This document shows positions 9,650 to 17,861 of a stretch of 64,000 nucleotides of DNA, piece by piece; within the stretch, counting starts at the first letter, position 1; every line of letters begins with the position of its first letter. The stretch is from Salinibacterium sp. GTDB lineage: Bacteria > Actinomycetota > Actinomycetes > Actinomycetales > Microbacteriaceae. The notes beneath the pieces are model-generated. The model saw only the letters and a program-made list of their open reading frames with translations. It was not told where the DNA came from and searched no databases. Position numbers and translations under genes: made by a program. The DNA is taken from contig JAHBSZ010000001.1 in the NCBI GenBank assembly GCA_019638845.1, positions 735,400 to 799,399 of the forward strand, read 5' to 3'.

Positions 9650-10852
9650 ATGATCCGCGCCGATGCCCACCTCGAGACCAGAGCCGTTCATTCCGGGATG
9701 GAGGGGTTGCGTGAGAGTGGCCAGCACACGCCGCCCATCGACCTGTCCACGACCTACCCATTGCCCGACGTTGAGCACGGCGGCGACGCATACGAGAACC
9801 TCGCGACCGGTGGCGACCTTTTGCCCGGCCACTCCGCCGTGTACCAGCGTCTGTGGCAGCCGGGTGTCGCCCGGTTCGAAGACGGTCTCGCCGCGCTTGA
9901 GGGCGCAGATGGCGCGGTAGCGTTCGCCACGGGCATGGCGGCACTCAGCGCGTGCCTGCTCGCGACTGTCACCGCAGGCAAACCCCATATCGTTGCGCTA
10001 CGACCGCTGTATGGCGGCACCGACCACGTACTCGAGACCGGATTGCTCGGCACAACCGTCACGTGGGTGACCGCCGATGAGGTTGCTGGCGCACTCCGCC
10101 CCGACACCGGCTTGGTCATTCTCGAGACCCCAGCGAACCCGACCCTCGAGCTCACCGACATCCGACGGGTGGTCAAGGATGCGGGCGACGTACCCGTACT
10201 CGTCGACAACACGTTCGCGACCCCAGTACTGCAGCGGCCGATCGAGCTCGGAGCGACGATCGTGCTGCACAGTGCGACGAAGTACCTCGGTGGCCACGGC
10301 GACGTGATGGGGGGCGTCGTCGCGACGAACAGGGAGTGGGTGACCCGGCTTCGGCAGGTGCGCGCGCTCACCGGCGCGCTCCTGCACCCCCTCGCCGCGT
10401 ACCTGCTGCACCGCGGACTGCGCACCCTGCCCGTGCGCGTACGCGCCCAGCAACTCACCGCGGGGTTGCTCGCGGCTCGGCTCGTCGAGCATCCGGCCGC
10501 TGTCCGGGTGCTCTACCCGGGCCTGCCCGGCCAAGACCCGGCCGGTCTTCTCGGCGTTCAGGCCGAAGGGGCCGGGTCGCTCATCGCTCTCGACCTCGGA
10601 TCGTTCGAAGCGGCCGTGCGGTTCACGGAAAGCTGCGAACTCATCACCCATGCGGTATCGCTGGGCGGCATCGACTCCCTCGTGCAGCACCCGGCATCAC
10701 TCACCCATCGACCGGTCGCCGCTGAAGCGAGGCCCGGAGCGGGCATTGTCCGGATCTCGGTCGGCCTCGAGCACGTCGACGATCTCACCGCCGACCTGTT
10801 CACCGCGCTGGATGCTGCTCTGACTGTGCAGCGGCAGGAGGCACACGCCTGA
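9650..10852 (+). CDS. PLP-dependent Cys/Met metabolism enzyme (cystathionine/methionine gamma-lyase type)
   Basis: A 400-residue fold-type I PLP enzyme of the Cys/Met family. The PLP lysine is K211 in HSATKYLGGHGD, and NTFATPVLQRPIELGA and SLGGIDSLVQHPASLTH are family segments. It probably cleaves methionine, cystathionine or homocysteine to ammonia, a 2-oxo acid and a thiol. The divergent Lrp-type gene suggests substrate-dependent control. Sequence alone does not separate gamma-lyase from gamma-synthase, though the regulator context favours a catabolic lyase. Confidence 0.88.
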   Translation: MIRADAHLETRAVHSGMEGLRESGQHTPPIDLSTTYPLPDVEHGGDAYENLATGGDLLPGHSAVYQRLWQPGVARFEDGLAALEGADGAVAFATGMAALSACLLATVTAGKPHIVALRPLYGGTDHVLETGLLGTTVTWVTADEVAGALRPDTGLVILETPANPTLELTDIRRVVKDAGDVPVLVDNTFATPVLQRPIELGATIVLHSATKYLGGHGDVMGGVVATNREWVTRLRQVRALTGALLHPLAAYLLHRGLRTLPVRVRAQQLTAGLLAARLVEHPAAVRVLYPGLPGQDPAGLLGVQAEGAGSLIALDLGSFEAAVRFTESCELITHAVSLGGIDSLVQHPASLTHRPVAAEARPGAGIVRISVGLEHVDDLTADLFTALDAALTVQRQEAHA

Positions 10853-10858
10853 CGTCGA

Positions 10859-12079
10859 TCAGACGAGCATGCTCACGGGGTTCTCGATTCGCTTCACGAA
10901 TGCTGCGAGCCACTGGGCTGCGAGCGCCCCGTCGAGCACGCGGTGGTCGGCCGAGAGCGTGACGGTCATGACCGTGCCCACGGCAAGAACACCGTCGTCC
11001 ACTACCGGCTGCTGTTGCGCGAGACCGACCGCAAGGATCGCGGACTGTGGTGGATTGATGATGGCCGAGAACTCGGTGACCCCGTACATGCCGAGGTTCG
11101 AGACGGCGAAGCTGCCGCCCTCCAGTTCGTGCTGCTTGAGCCGCCCGGCCCTCGCGCGCTCCGCAAGATCGGCGACATTCCGGGCGATCTCGGTGAGGGT
11201 CTGCTTCTCGACCGAGCGCAGCACGGGGGTCACGAGTCCGCCGTCGATGGCGACGGCGACAGACATGTCGACTGTCGAGTAGCGACGAACCGCCGTGTCA
11301 CCCCATGTCGCGTTTGCTTCGGGAACGTCGAGAAACGCCGCCGCTGCTGCCTTGAGCACGAAGTCGTTGAGCGACAGCTTGACGCTCGCTGTCTCGTTCG
11401 CCGACTTCCGTAGCGCAACGAGGGCATCAACCCGGCAATCCGCAACGAGGTAGAAGTGCGGAACCGTGGACTTGCTCTCGGTGAGGCGACGCGCAATGGC
11501 GCGGCGCATTCCCGTGTGCGGGATGTCCGTGTACTCAGAGGTGCCGGTGGCAACCGTGGCGGGCGCTGAGGCCGCAGCCGGTGCTCGATCGAGATCGGCC
11601 CGCACCACGCGGCCGCCGGGGCCGGTACCGGTGAGGCTCGACAGATCGACACCGCGCTCCTTGGCCAGCCTGCGCACGAGGGGGCTCGTGAATTGCCGGG
11701 TGGACGTGTTGGGGGTCTCGACAGGCTCGACCCGCTCGATCGCGACCGGCTCAGTCTCCTCAGCCTTGGCTGGCTCGGCTGGCTCGGCTGGCTTGGCTGG
11801 CTCGGCCGGCTCGGCTGAAGGCTCATCGTCGACGGCCTCCCCCTGGGCGCCGATCACAGCAATGGGGTCACCCACCTTCACGGAGACGCCCTCTTTCACC
11901 AGAAACTTGAGCAGCGTGCCTTCGTTCTCGGCGGCGTACTCGACTGTTGCCTTCTCGGTTTCCACCTCTGCAAGCGGAACCCCCACGGTGATCTGCTGAC
12001 CCTCGGTCACCAGCCAGGTCTGGATAGCGGCCTCTTCGCTGCCCGCGAGCACTTCGGGCATCCGGATGATGGTTGCCAT
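10859..12079 (-). CDS. 2-oxo acid dehydrogenase E2, dihydrolipoamide acyltransferase
   Basis: A 406-residue E2 subunit with one N-terminal lipoyl domain (lipoylated K43 in EVETEKATVEY), a Pro/Ala/Glu-rich linker (about 85-125), an E1/E3-binding domain (TSPLVRRLAKERGVDLSSL) and the catalytic domain ending in DHRVLDGALAAQWL with His379. It transfers an acyl group to CoA. It follows the fused E1 gene with a 1-base TAATG overlap, so the subunits are made together. No E3 is nearby, so a general lipoamide dehydrogenase is presumably shared. The linker contains a copy of the dispersed 19-bp repeat, read as VEPVET. Confidence 0.93.
   Translation of the reverse strand: MATIIRMPEVLAGSEEAAIQTWLVTEGQQITVGVPLAEVETEKATVEYAAENEGTLLKFLVKEGVSVKVGDPIAVIGAQGEAVDDEPSAEPAEPAKPAEPAEPAKAEETEPVAIERVEPVETPNTSTRQFTSPLVRRLAKERGVDLSSLTGTGPGGRVVRADLDRAPAAASAPATVATGTSEYTDIPHTGMRRAIARRLTESKSTVPHFYLVADCRVDALVALRKSANETASVKLSLNDFVLKAAAAAFLDVPEANATWGDTAVRRYSTVDMSVAVAIDGGLVTPVLRSVEKQTLTEIARNVADLAERARAGRLKQHELEGGSFAVSNLGMYGVTEFSAIINPPQSAILAVGLAQQQPVVDDGVLAVGTVMTVTLSADHRVLDGALAAQWLAAFVKRIENPVSMLV
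11714..11732. repeat. Dispersed 19-bp repeat inside the E2 coding region
   Basis: GGTCTCGACAGGCTCGACC lies within the E2 linker, where the minus strand reads as RVEPVET. The same 19-mer, or one or two changes from it, recurs at 7437-7477, 28465-28506, 29291-29309 and 32242-32260. Confidence 0.75.
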
Positions 12080-14265
12080 TAGCGCTGCCCCAGCCCTGCT
12101 CGAATGCGCTCCAGTCCCGCGACGACCTCTTCGGTGCGCGCAATGGCAGCACGTTCGAGAACCTTCGAGATGCTCGGGGATGCCTCGCTACCCGTGACCC
12201 GCTCGATCGGCTGATCGAGCCAGTCGAAGAACCGGCGCTGGATCTCGTCGGCGAGCCAGCCGCCGTACGACGTTCCTCGCGCGCCCTGCTCGACGATGAG
12301 CACGCTGTTGGTCTTGCGGATGCTCTCCCCGATGGTGTCCCAGTCGAGGGAGGCCCGGTCGAGCCAACGCAGGTCGACGACCTCCGCGTCGAGGCCGGTC
12401 TGCTCGACAGCCTCCAGGCAGTGCCGCACCATCGACAGGTAGCTGATGACGGTTACGTCATTGCCCACGCGCCGGATGCCCGCCTTGCCGAACGGCAGCT
12501 GGTAGTCGAGGTCCCCGGCCGGGATCTCCTCGGGCTGGCCGTACAGATCCACATGCTCGATCACGAGCACGGGATCCTCAAGCGTGAGCGCGGTGTTCAT
12601 GAGCCCGATGTAGTCGGCAGCCGTCGAGGGCGCGATGATGCGCCATCCGGGGCTCGTCGCGAAGATGCCGGCCGGGTCCATGAGGTGCTGGGACCCGTAG
12701 CCGGAGCCCATGGCGACCTTCGTGCGAAGCACGAGGGGAACGGGGTTCACGCCACCGAACATGTGGCGAGCCTTGCCGATTTGGTTGAAGACCTGATCGG
12801 CGGCCACCCACATGAAGTCCGGGTACATGAACTCGATGACCGGGCGATACCGGCCGTCGAGCGCCATGCCGCCCGCGAGTCCCGCGAACGCGTTCTCGCT
12901 GATCGGGGTGCCGAGCACGCGGTCAGGGTACTGCTTCGAGAGGCCTTTGGTCGCACCGTTCGTGCCACCGCTCAGGCGGTGCACGTCTTCGCCCATGATG
13001 ACGATGCGGTCGTCCTCATCCATGCGCCGTCCCATCACCGCGGCGACAGCATCGACGAACTTCGTCTTCTCGAGTTCGCCGGTGTAGTCGAGCGGGTCGA
13101 GGGTACGGGCGCCCTCGAGTTCGGAGAGATCCCCCCGCAGCCCGACGTCCACGAAGCTCGGGTCTGGCCAGAGCTCGGTACGGATACGACGCTTACCCGA
13201 CGACTCCGGATCAGCTTCGGTGAGCTCGCCGACCGCGAGGGTCATGGCGGACTGGGCTTGCTCGCGTACGGAATCGACTCCGGCCTGATCGATGAGCCCG
13301 AGGGCGATCATTTCCTTGGCGATGCGCAGCAGCGGGTCGCGCGCGCGCCACTCGGCTTCCTCTTCCTTCGTGCGATAGCCGAAGGCACTTCCCGGGTACG
13401 GTCCGTTCTGGTGGAAGAAGCGGTAAACCTCGGCTTCGATGATGGCTGGGCCGCCACCCGAGCGCATGACCTCTTCCGCCTGCTGCATCGCAAGATGAAC
13501 GGCGAGCGGATCCATTCCGTCGACCCGCCACGACGGGATCGAGAAGCCCTGCCCGCGCACCGAGAGTCGAGTGTCGGCGACGCTTTCCTCGATTTTCGTC
13601 GCGACGGCGTAGATGTTGTTCTCGATAAAGAAGCAGACCGGCAGCTTCCAGGCGGCCGCGAGGTTCATCGACTCGAGCACTGACCCGATTTGGCTCGCGC
13701 CATCGCCAAAGTAGTTGACGGTGATGTCACTGGTGCCGGAACGTTTCTGTGCCCAGGCGTTTCCCGCTGCGAGCGGTGCCCCTCCCCCGACGATCGCGTT
13801 GGTGCCGAGTGCACCGGCTTCGAACCACTGGAGATGCATCGAGCCACCACGACCCGCGCAATACCCCTGAGCGAGCCCGAGAATCTCGGCGAGCGTGCGC
13901 TGGAGCACGGTCTGGATCGGTGCGGTGACGAGTGCACCCAAGTCGAGGTTGCCCTGAGAAACGTGCGTGATCGCCTTGGCGAGAAACTGGTGGTGCCCGC
14001 GGTGTGAGCCGTTGACCGCGTCGCTCGATCGCATGCCCACGATCGAACCCACCGCGCCGCCCTCTTGGCCGATGCTGGAGTGTGCGGGGCCGTGCACCAA
14101 CGACTCGGATGCGAGTTCGAGCACCGTCTCCTCGAAGGCCCGGATGAGGTGCAACTCGCCCAGCATCGTGGCGAGCAGGGCGGGATCTGCGGCTTTCCAG
14201 TCGGCGGCGGTGGTCGTCAGCTCGACCCAAGGCTGAAGGGTTTCCAAACGACGTTGTTTCGACAT
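12079..14265 (-). CDS. Fused alpha-beta E1 component of a 2-oxo acid dehydrogenase
   Basis: A 728-residue thiamine diphosphate enzyme that decarboxylates a 2-oxo acid and hands the acyl group to E2. Residues ~1-330 form the E1-alpha part: GPAHSSIGQEGGAVG, and the TPP motif beginning GDGASQIGSVLESMN and ending ENN. Residues ~370-728 form the E1-beta part: FVDAVAAVMGRRM, IMGEDVHRLSGG, TPISENAFAGLAGGMAL. Separate subunits are the usual arrangement in the branched-chain and acetoin enzymes. ATG 14265 is chosen because the family N-terminus starts there; it lacks a ribosome binding site but sits 7 bases after a good -10, so the message may be leaderless. The substrate is unproved (branched-chain oxo acid, acetoin or similar). 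Confidence 0.9.
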   Translation of the reverse strand: MSKQRRLETLQPWVELTTTAADWKAADPALLATMLGELHLIRAFEETVLELASESLVHGPAHSSIGQEGGAVGSIVGMRSSDAVNGSHRGHHQFLAKAITHVSQGNLDLGALVTAPIQTVLQRTLAEILGLAQGYCAGRGGSMHLQWFEAGALGTNAIVGGGAPLAAGNAWAQKRSGTSDITVNYFGDGASQIGSVLESMNLAAAWKLPVCFFIENNIYAVATKIEESVADTRLSVRGQGFSIPSWRVDGMDPLAVHLAMQQAEEVMRSGGGPAIIEAEVYRFFHQNGPYPGSAFGYRTKEEEAEWRARDPLLRIAKEMIALGLIDQAGVDSVREQAQSAMTLAVGELTEADPESSGKRRIRTELWPDPSFVDVGLRGDLSELEGARTLDPLDYTGELEKTKFVDAVAAVMGRRMDEDDRIVIMGEDVHRLSGGTNGATKGLSKQYPDRVLGTPISENAFAGLAGGMALDGRYRPVIEFMYPDFMWVAADQVFNQIGKARHMFGGVNPVPLVLRTKVAMGSGYGSQHLMDPAGIFATSPGWRIIAPSTAADYIGLMNTALTLEDPVLVIEHVDLYGQPEEIPAGDLDYQLPFGKAGIRRVGNDVTVISYLSMVRHCLEAVEQTGLDAEVVDLRWLDRASLDWDTIGESIRKTNSVLIVEQGARGTSYGGWLADEIQRRFFDWLDQPIERVTGSEASPSISKVLERAAIARTEEVVAGLERIRAGLGQR

Positions 14266-14272
14266 GTTCGCC

Positions 14273-14301
14273 AATCTAGCGCAAGATTGAATCCAATCCA
14301 A
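14273..14301 (-). promoter_or_regulatory. Promoter of the E1-E2 operon
   Basis: On the minus strand, TTGGAT (14301-14296), a 17-base spacer and TAGATT (14278-14273) form a -35/-10 pair. The ATG begins 7 bases after the -10, which predicts a leaderless transcript. The 14-bp operator-like repeat at 14287-14300 overlaps the -35 box and spacer. Confidence 0.55.
14287..14300 (+). promoter_or_regulatory. Operator-like 14-bp repeat, copy 1
   Basis: TTGAATCCAATCCA matches copy 2 at 12 of 14 positions in the same orientation. It overlaps the predicted E1-E2 promoter, so a bound protein would repress. The GntR-family gene at 14914 is the nearest candidate regulator. Confidence 0.5.
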
Positions 14302-14349
14302 GGGGCTTTCTTCCCATCTGGCTGTTGTTTTGGCGGAATTCGGGCATAC

Positions 14350-14363
14350 TTGTATCCAATCAA
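14350..14363 (+). promoter_or_regulatory. Operator-like 14-bp repeat, copy 2
   Basis: TTGTATCCAATCAA lies 24 bases before the VOC gene start and just after a -10-like CATACT (14345-14350). With copy 1 it brackets the divergent control region. Confidence 0.5.
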
Positions 14364-14386
14364 GCACTTGCCGAAGGGGTCGAGAC

Positions 14387-14917
14387 ATGAGTGGTGGACT
14401 ACCGGGGATGCGGGGCATCGATCACATCGGTGTGACCGTTCCCGACCTCGATGAGGCTGAACGATTCTTCGTCGATGTCCTAGGTGCTCAATACATCTAC
14501 ACACTCGGCGCCAAGCAAGCCGACGACGACTGGATGGCCACGACACTCGGCGTTCACCCGCGCACCGTCATCCGAGAGATTCGATTTCTGCGACTGGGCA
14601 ATGGCAGCAACCTCGAGTTGTTCAAGTACGACGCGGCCGACGGGCAGGCACCCGAACCCCGCAACAGCGACATCGGCGGACACCACTTGGCCATTTACGT
14701 CGACGACCTCGACGCGGCAGCCGAATACCTCCGCACACACAATGTCGAGATCATGGGTGAGGCCGTGGCCAGCAAGGGTGCGTCCGAAGGACAGCGGTGG
14801 CTCTACTTCCGCAGCCCTTGGGGCATGCAGTTCGAGCTCGTCAGCTTTCCCCACGGCAAGGCGTACGAGCGTGATGCGACCGTGCGGCTGTGGCATCCGG
14901 GGAATCCTGCAGAATGA
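14387..14917 (+). CDS. VOC family metalloenzyme (glyoxalase/dioxygenase fold)
   Basis: A 176-residue vicinal-oxygen-chelate protein with two beta-alpha-beta3 modules. All four expected metal ligands are visible: His in DHIGVTVPDLDEAE, Glu in SNLELFKY, His in GGHHLAIYVDDLD and Glu in GMQFELVSF. The family includes glyoxalase I, methylmalonyl-CoA epimerase and ring-cleavage dioxygenases, and the reaction here is not determined. Its stop overlaps the GntR start (ATGA), and it shares a divergent control region with the E1-E2 genes. Confidence 0.85.
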   Translation: MSGGLPGMRGIDHIGVTVPDLDEAERFFVDVLGAQYIYTLGAKQADDDWMATTLGVHPRTVIREIRFLRLGNGSNLELFKYDAADGQAPEPRNSDIGGHHLAIYVDDLDAAAEYLRTHNVEIMGEAVASKGASEGQRWLYFRSPWGMQFELVSFPHGKAYERDATVRLWHPGNPAE

Positions 14918-15585
14918 GTGTCGTGTCTCCGGTCATCCCTCTAGCGCACGGTAGCGCGGGTCTGCGTATTGCTGACGATCTGCGCCGCGCAATACTCGAG
15001 GGGCAATATGCGCCCGGCGCTCGGATCCGGCAGGAAGATCTCGCGGAACGCTACGCAGCAAGTCGCCTCCCGGTGCGCGAGGCACTACGGATGCTCGAAA
15101 GCGAAGGCCTCGTGACGCTCGTGGCCAACACCGGTGCTTGGGTGACGAGCCTGAGTCTCGCTGACTGTGACGAGATGTACCAGATTCGAGAACGGATCGA
15201 GCCCCTGCTCTTGCGCTACAACGTTCCGCTCCTGAGCGAAGCCCAAATCGATCACCTCGACGCGCTCGCGTCGCAAATGGAGAGCGGCGACGACATCGAA
15301 CACTTCCTCGCACTCGATCGAGAGTTCCATCTGGGCGCCTACGACGCTGCCTCCACCACTCTGTTAGGCGGAACCGTGCACCAGCTCTGGAATCGAACGC
15401 AGCACTACCGGCGTGCGTTCATGCAGGTGTTCCGCCCGAGCGACGGTAGCGTGCATCACGAGCACCATCTGCTCGTCGCTGCGATCCGTCGTCGTGATGT
15501 CGATGAGGCAGAACGCGTTTTGGCCGCCCACATCCGCCGCACAAGGTTTGAGCTCGCGCGGCATCCCGAAATCTTCATCGATTGA
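14914..15585 (+). CDS. GntR family transcriptional regulator, FCD subfamily
   Basis: A 223-residue regulator with an N-terminal winged HTH (LRIADDLRRAILEGQYAPGARIRQEDLAERYAASRLPVREALRML, read in parts) and an all-helical FCD ligand domain with the conserved DREFHLGAYDA segment and downstream His residues that usually bind a metal. ATG 14914 overlaps the VOC stop; an upstream ATG at 14890 would run into that gene. It probably controls the divergent genes through the two 14-bp repeats at 14287 and 14350. Confidence 0.9.
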   Translation: MSVVSPVIPLAHGSAGLRIADDLRRAILEGQYAPGARIRQEDLAERYAASRLPVREALRMLESEGLVTLVANTGAWVTSLSLADCDEMYQIRERIEPLLLRYNVPLLSEAQIDHLDALASQMESGDDIEHFLALDREFHLGAYDAASTTLLGGTVHQLWNRTQHYRRAFMQVFRPSDGSVHHEHHLLVAAIRRRDVDEAERVLAAHIRRTRFELARHPEIFID

Positions 15586-15611
15586 CCCCCACGATTTAGA
15601 GGAGTACAACC

Positions 15612-16988
15612 ATGGCCATTGCTACCGTCAACCCCGCCACCGGCGTCACGGAACAGACCTTCGAGGCGCACGATGCCGCCGAGATCGAACGACGAATTGC
15701 ACTCGCCCAGAGCGCATTCGTCGCGCTCAAGGCGACGACCTACGCGCAGCGGGGCGACTGGATGAGAGCGTCGGCCGATCTCCTCGAAGCCGATGTCGCG
15801 GATGCCGCACGCATGCTCACTGTCGAGATGGGAAAGCCCATCGCCCAGTCCGAGGCAGAAGTGCTGAAGTGCGCCAAGAACATGCGCTTCTATGCTGACA
15901 ATGCCGAGTCGTTCCTCGCCGACGACCGTCTCGACAACCCCGGTTCGGTCAATGCCTCGTCGGCATGGACTCGCTACGATCCGCTGGGTGTCGTGCTCGC
16001 GGTGATGCCCTGGAATTACCCGCTCTGGCAGGTGGTCCGGTTCGCCGCTCCCGCACTCATGGCCGGAAACACGGGGCTACTCAAGCACGCCTCGAACGTG
16101 CCGCAATCGGCCCTCTACCTCGACACCCTCTTCGAGCGTGGCGGCTTCCCCGCGGGATCGTTCATGACCCTCCTCATCGGTTCGGGCGCAGTTGCCGCCG
16201 TGCTCGAGGACCGCCGGGTCAAAGCCGTCACCCTGACCGGGTCAGAACCGGCAGGGCGTTCGGTCGCCTCCACCGCCGGCGCCCAGATCAAGAAGGCCGT
16301 GCTCGAGCTCGGTGGGTCCGACCCGTTCATCGTCATGCCGTCCGCCGATCTCGACGCGGCCTCGACGACAGCAGTCAAGGCGCGCATCTCCAACAACGGT
16401 CAGTCGTGCATCGCAGCGAAACGCTTCATCGTGCATACGGACGTCTACGACGAATTCGCCCGCCTGTTCACGGCGAAGGTGAGCGCGCTCGTAGTCGGCG
16501 ACCCCCTTGATCGCTCGACAGAGGTCGGTCCGATCGCCACCGTCGGCGGTCGCGACGAACTCGTCGAACTTGTCGACGACGCCATCGCCAAGGGTGCAGA
16601 AGTGCTCACCGGTGGGCGGGCGATCGACGGAGCGGGATACTTCTACGCCCCGACGGTGCTCGCGGGCCTCACCGACGATATGCGCATCGTCATGGAGGAG
16701 ACGTTTGGCCCCGTCGCGTCCCTCTATCGCGCCACCGATCGCGACGATGCCCTCCGCATCGCCAACCAGACGACCTTTGGGCTGTCGAGCGCAGTGTGGA
16801 CCACCGACCAGGAAGAAGAGGACTGGTTCATCCGCAGTATCGACGCCGGGGCGGTGTTCATCAACGGAATGACCGTCTCCTACCCGGAGCTTCCGTTCGG
16901 TGGCATCAAAGACTCCGGCTATGGTCGCGAGCTCGCTGCAGCGGGCATCCGGGAGTTCTGCAATCTCAAGACGGTGTGGAAGGCGTGA
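15612..16988 (+). CDS. NAD(P)-dependent aldehyde dehydrogenase (succinate-semialdehyde dehydrogenase-like)
   Basis: A 458-residue ALDH-superfamily enzyme. Visible motifs are the cofactor region VVLAVMPWNYPLWQVVRFAA, the general-base Glu in VLELGGSDPFIV, the catalytic Cys in NNGQSCIAAKRFI and the C-terminal PFGGIKDSGYGRE. The length (~455-460) and motifs match the GabD-like short succinate-semialdehyde dehydrogenases. An AGAGGAG ribosome binding site precedes the ATG. It lies 26 bases after the GntR gene and one base before the next dehydrogenase, so it is part of one catabolic operon. Confidence 0.9.
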   Translation: MAIATVNPATGVTEQTFEAHDAAEIERRIALAQSAFVALKATTYAQRGDWMRASADLLEADVADAARMLTVEMGKPIAQSEAEVLKCAKNMRFYADNAESFLADDRLDNPGSVNASSAWTRYDPLGVVLAVMPWNYPLWQVVRFAAPALMAGNTGLLKHASNVPQSALYLDTLFERGGFPAGSFMTLLIGSGAVAAVLEDRRVKAVTLTGSEPAGRSVASTAGAQIKKAVLELGGSDPFIVMPSADLDAASTTAVKARISNNGQSCIAAKRFIVHTDVYDEFARLFTAKVSALVVGDPLDRSTEVGPIATVGGRDELVELVDDAIAKGAEVLTGGRAIDGAGYFYAPTVLAGLTDDMRIVMEETFGPVASLYRATDRDDALRIANQTTFGLSSAVWTTDQEEEDWFIRSIDAGAVFINGMTVSYPELPFGGIKDSGYGRELAAAGIREFCNLKTVWKA

Positions 16989-16989
16989 C

Positions 16990-17853
16990 ATGACAAAGGT
17001 CGGATTCCTCGGACTCGGCAATATGGGCAGTGCCATCGCCGGACGGCTCGTGGCCGCCGGCCACGAGGTGATGGTGTGGAATCGCTCCGCCGAGGCAGCA
17101 GACGCTCTGGTCGCTGCAGGCGCGACGAGGGCCGGGTCAGCGGCCGAGGCACTGTCCGCACCGATCTCCTTCTCGATGCTCGCCAATGACGACGCCGCGG
17201 AATCGGTGCTGACCTCGAACGCGCTCGCCGGAGCATCCGGGCGCATCCACGTGAACATGGCGTCCATCTCCGCGGCTGCAGCCGATCGACTCGATGCGGT
17301 CCACCGCGAGGCCGGCGTCCAATACATCGCGTGCCCGGTGCTCGGCCGCCCTTCCGTTGCCGCGGCGGGTGGGCTCAACCTCATCGCTGCCGGTCCGGAT
17401 GTCGCGATCGCTCAGGTCACCGCGCTTCTGGAGATTCTCGGCGCCCGGATCTGGCGTTTCGGCGAGCAGCCTCGACGTGCGAACGCGGTCAAGATCGCCA
17501 TGAACTTCACGATCCTGCATGCGCTTCAAGCCATGGCCGAGAGCATCACGCTCGTCGAATCGCAAGGCATCGAGTCCACTGACTTTGCAGAGCTGCTCGC
17601 GAACACCCTCTTCGCCGGCCCTGTCTATGCCGGTTACGGCTCGATGATCGCCGAAAAGCGATACAGCCCTGCCGGCTTCGCCATGGCGCTGGGCCTCAAG
17701 GATCTAGGTCTCGCCGAAGAACTCGCGGGCGAGACCGGGTTTACCCTGCCGACCGCTCCTGTGCTTCGTGATCGTTTCGAGCGGGCGCTGGCGGATGCAG
17801 AACTCGTGGATCTCGATTGGTCCGCGGTTGCAGAGGTCACTCGGCGCCGCTAG
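16990..17853 (+). CDS. NAD(P)-dependent beta-hydroxyacid dehydrogenase (3-hydroxyisobutyrate dehydrogenase family)
   Basis: A 287-residue enzyme with an N-terminal Rossmann motif, VGFLGLGNMGSAIAGRL, and a helical C-terminal domain. The catalytic Lys and Asn are in NAVKIAMNF. The substrate-loop glycines are replaced by NMASISAAAADRL, which is seen in divergent members. It oxidises or reduces a beta-hydroxy acid or a glyoxylate/succinic-semialdehyde-type substrate. ATG 16990 begins two bases after the ALDH stop. The pairing with an aldehyde dehydrogenase suggests that both handle one small aldehyde/hydroxyacid intermediate. Confidence 0.88.
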   Translation: MTKVGFLGLGNMGSAIAGRLVAAGHEVMVWNRSAEAADALVAAGATRAGSAAEALSAPISFSMLANDDAAESVLTSNALAGASGRIHVNMASISAAAADRLDAVHREAGVQYIACPVLGRPSVAAAGGLNLIAAGPDVAIAQVTALLEILGARIWRFGEQPRRANAVKIAMNFTILHALQAMAESITLVESQGIESTDFAELLANTLFAGPVYAGYGSMIAEKRYSPAGFAMALGLKDLGLAEELAGETGFTLPTAPVLRDRFERALADAELVDLDWSAVAEVTRRR

Positions 17854-17861
17854 CCGGCCCG

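Noticed and set aside
11741-11825. Tandem repeat of GGCTCGGCTGGCTCG-type units in E2
   Set aside because: It encodes the Pro/Ala/Glu linker of E2 (AEPAEPAKPAEPAEPAK). Such repeats are normal in this linker and are not a CRISPR array.
12073-13683. 536-codon plus-strand open frame
   Set aside because: It is the mirror of the fused E1 gene; no motif, start signal or domain of its own. High GC makes such antisense frames common.
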